Both the position numbers and the translations under genes were made by a program. This document shows positions 61,933 through 64,000 of a stretch of 64,000 nt of DNA, in pieces. Position 1 is the first letter of the stretch. Every line of letters begins with the position of its first letter. The stretch is from Lactarius indigo (lineage: Eukaryota > Basidiomycota > Agaricomycetes > Russulales > Russulaceae): contig JAFKAC010000015.1 in assembly GCA_025766275.1 (NCBI GenBank), forward strand, positions 1,178,001 through 1,242,000, read 5' to 3'. Below the pieces are notes generated by a model. The model did not search any database, had not been told where the DNA came from, and saw nothing but the letters and a program-made list of their open reading frames with translations.

Positions 61933-62820
61933 ACGCTCTTTAGGGTTTAATATAGTACTACACAGTAAGTGTAGTCTACCATACAAGCTAGGTAGCAAGA
62001 GACTTAAACATGAGTGCATGATTGTTTGGCTATGCCAAACATATGGTGTAGTTCTAGAATACAGGTTCTGGCAAGCTAAAGTAGAATAGGGTATTGTGAT
62101 GTCAGGTAGTAGGGTGCAAACACATGGCAAGTAAAAGGTACAAACTGTGTAATTAGAGAGAAATGAGAAAAAGTTTGGAGATATAAGATAGAAGAAGAAC
62201 TATAGGTTACAAGGCAAAGAAATAAGAAATAGGGTGCATGTCACACCACTGTGGGGTGTGTCTTCTGTAACAGTTCTCTGTCTGTGGCAGTCAGCAACCA
62301 AGTTGGTCTACCACTGAATAGATCAGTGCCTAAGTCTTCAGTGTCCCTTGGTATAGCCCAAGGTGACAAGGCTTCTAGAGAAATATGAACTTAATGGAAG
62401 AGAAGAGAGGACTGTGCCAAGGGGGTCTATGCAGTAGTATTGACAAAGCTAAAGCTAAGAAAATACAAGACAGTATAGAGGGTTCGTATGGAGCTGTACT
62501 CCACTCCAGTCCTGCTTATGTAATGATGTCTGTGCATTGAGAGGATAATGCTACTGATAGATATAAATAGGCCATACAGCCTCAGTCAGCATAAAGAAGT
62601 GTATGGCACAAGAAAAGAGGATGAGGCATGGAAAAGAGGAAGCAAAGGATGAGAGAAGAAAGTGAAGGGTCCAGAAGTAACTAGAAAAGGTAATGGCCCG
62701 TAAAGGGAGATGGAGGTCCAGGAGAGATAAGGTAAGATATGGAAAAAGAGTATGCAGGGGGGTTCATGATAGTGCACAAGGTAGTTCAAAGGTAGGAAAT
62801 CATGACAGTAAAGGTGAGCT
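61933..62820. other. Non-coding stretch
   Basis: AT-rich, no gene recognised. Confidence 0.4.
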
Positions 62821-62825
62821 GGAAC

Positions 62826-63200
62826 AGGACCCCTCAACATTTGAGAAGATTGGCCTCCCCAAATATCTTCAGACCTTTCAACCTTTATTCACTGAGATAG
62901 CAAAAACATCAGTTCACACATAACATTATCAGTGGCAAAGACTTTGGTGTTGCAGCAGCTTAAGCTGATGTTTTTGCTATCTTGGGGAATAAATTTCTAA
63001 AAGATAACAAATTATTCTAGGAGGCAGATCCCCTTAAAAGCTGAGGGGTACTCTGCAAACTCTAGGTGATCCAATTAGCTTTTCCTGAGTTATTCAACCA
63101 GCTCTGAACAGGTTGGGCAGAGAGCATTTAGAAGCTGGTTAAATATCTTAGGGAATTAAACCACTTAGAGTTGGCAAAGGACCCCTCAGCTTTTGAGGTG
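62826..63200. repeat. Cluster of inverted repeats
   Basis: Perfect 17-bp arms GATAGCAAAAACATCAG (62896-62912) and complement (62965-62981), and perfect 14-bp arms AAAAGCTGAGGGGT (63036-63049) and complement (63181-63194) with further pairing inside. Related to the 60353-60989 element (shared ACTTAGAGTTGGCA and ATATTTGGGGAGG). Confidence 0.55.
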
Positions 63201-63559
63201 GTGGAAATGTTTGGACTTATATAGTTTTAGAATAGAAAATTATTTTCCACTGCAATTATTTGAATTCTAAGACAAAGGTGAGTGAGGAGGTGGAAAGTTA
63301 ATTTGCTTGAGGGCACAATGGGAATATGCAAGTCAAGAATTTATTAGATGCACCTTTGTGACCCATTTAGGGCTTATAATATACATACAAGTACAAGAAT
63401 ATGAGTCATATTTTCAAAAACATCATGGATATTTGGGCATGATACTAAATTGAGGCTGTGTGGACCTTGGGTAACCAAACTCTCAAATGGATTTAGGCAT
63501 GTTTGGAGTGTATCTCCCCAAATCTTTTCATATGTTCCATTTGGGCCTTTCTACATCTC

Positions 63560-63859
63560 TCCATGAGTCCTCCACACCCCCACACCCTTTTCTTTCCCCT
63601 GCACACCAACACCCATGCTCATATCCCCCCTTTCCTCTCTCTCAGGTGCAACACCTACACCCACCCCAACATTCCCATTCCCTATTCCATCCATATCCAC
63701 CTACACCTGCCCCCATGTTCTCTATCTCTATCTCCATCCCACCAATGTCCACCCCCATGCTCCCTATCCACACATCCCACCTATACCCACACCCATATTT
63801 CCCATCCTTATCTCATCCACACCCACTCCTGTGTTCTCATTCCCATCCATCCACACCCA
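63560..63859 (+). repeat. C-rich low-complexity tract
   Basis: Irregular repeats of CACACCCAT and CCACCCC units. The Pro/His-rich ORFs read across it are composition artefacts. Confidence 0.6.
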
Positions 63860-64000
63860 TGTTGATAAGTGACCCTTGTGCACTTAGCAGCTCATACAGA
63901 CTGGACTTGCAGCATGGACTGCTTTAGATTAGATATACAGGACATGTAGATTAGATATTGATCTATACAATCTCGGACACCTTGTATTTAGTTATCTATG
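63860..64000 (+). repeat. Copia A-family LTR, left end (runs off window)
   Basis: Starts TGTTGATAAGTGACCC after ACCCA. Closest to the copia I LTR (shares the deletion around ATATTGATCT and the ACACCTTGTATTT segment). Solo LTR or 5' LTR of another element cannot be decided here. Confidence 0.85.

Noticed and set aside
63487..63927. 146-aa Pro/His-rich ORF
   Set aside because: It translates a C-rich satellite and the start of an LTR; no domain.
1..64000. Mitochondrial or altered genetic code with TGA as sense
   Set aside because: TGA mostly replaces Arg, not Trp, and intact frames (B gag, G RT, copia A) end or run normally with the standard code.
54185..64000. LTR at 63860 as the 3' LTR of copia I
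   Set aside because: No polypurine tract precedes it and the flanking five bases (GCCAT, ACCCA) do not match.

Overview
This window is a transposon graveyard from a filamentous basidiomycete, most likely an Agaricomycete. Four things point there: a Plavaka-type (CMC/CACTA) DNA transposon, a DUF6532-family gene with many 44-63 nt spliceosomal introns, chromodomain Ty3/gypsy elements, and Ty1/copia elements primed by half of an initiator tRNA-Met. I see no ordinary host gene. Almost every base from 1 to about 57.9 kb can be assigned to an element, and most insertions are closed by matching target-site duplications (TSDs), so the order of events can be read directly.

Layout. The oldest layer is one minus-strand gypsy element (D). 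Its pieces lie at 1-690, 15015-16399, 24468-25324 and 51076-54184, and together they run from 3' LTR through C-terminal module, chromodomain, integrase, RNase H, RT and protease to gag. Into D came: (i) copia A (691-15009, TSD AAATG), which itself holds a young, nearly intact gypsy B (6401-14349, TSD GGACT); (ii) a solo LTR S1 (16400-16676 plus 24131-24462, TSD TAGGG) split by copia C (16677-24125, TSD CCTTG), which holds an inverted solo LTR S2 (18339-18909, TSD AGGTG); (iii) a Plavaka transposon (25325-51073, 14-bp TIRs) with a divergent DUF6532 gene. The Plavaka is split by a MITE (25589-26445, TSD TAA), by solo LTR S3 (29694-37165, TSD CTGGC) which is split again by gypsy E (29980-36828, TSD TTGTT), and by gypsy F (39691-50668, TSD TCCGG/TCTGG) which contains truncated gypsy G (42761 to about 47905); (iv) copia I (from 54185), carrying solo LTR S4 (56242-56858, TSD TGGGC) and a truncated copia J (from 57036). 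Beyond 57.9 kb lies AT-rich decayed sequence with a tRNA-derived retroposon (59099-60258, 14-bp TSD), inverted-repeat elements, faint LTR relics, a C-rich satellite, and the start of another copia LTR at 63860.

Themes. Decay is dominated by CpG transitions. The paired LTRs of copia C differ at ten ancestral CpG sites, eight of them TG in one copy and CA in the other, and most nonsense codons read as CGA to TGA. Five gypsy lineages share a module after the chromodomain, and three of them (B, E, G) end it in zinc knuckles. Three gypsy lineages (B, E, F) carry a primer site that is the complement of their own predicted RNA 5' end, i.e. Tf1-like self-priming with covariation. The copia LTRs carry an intron-like 52-55 nt insert bounded by a duplication of the transcript start, and a conserved 5' splice site near the LTR end. 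These last three observations are the best candidates for something not yet described.
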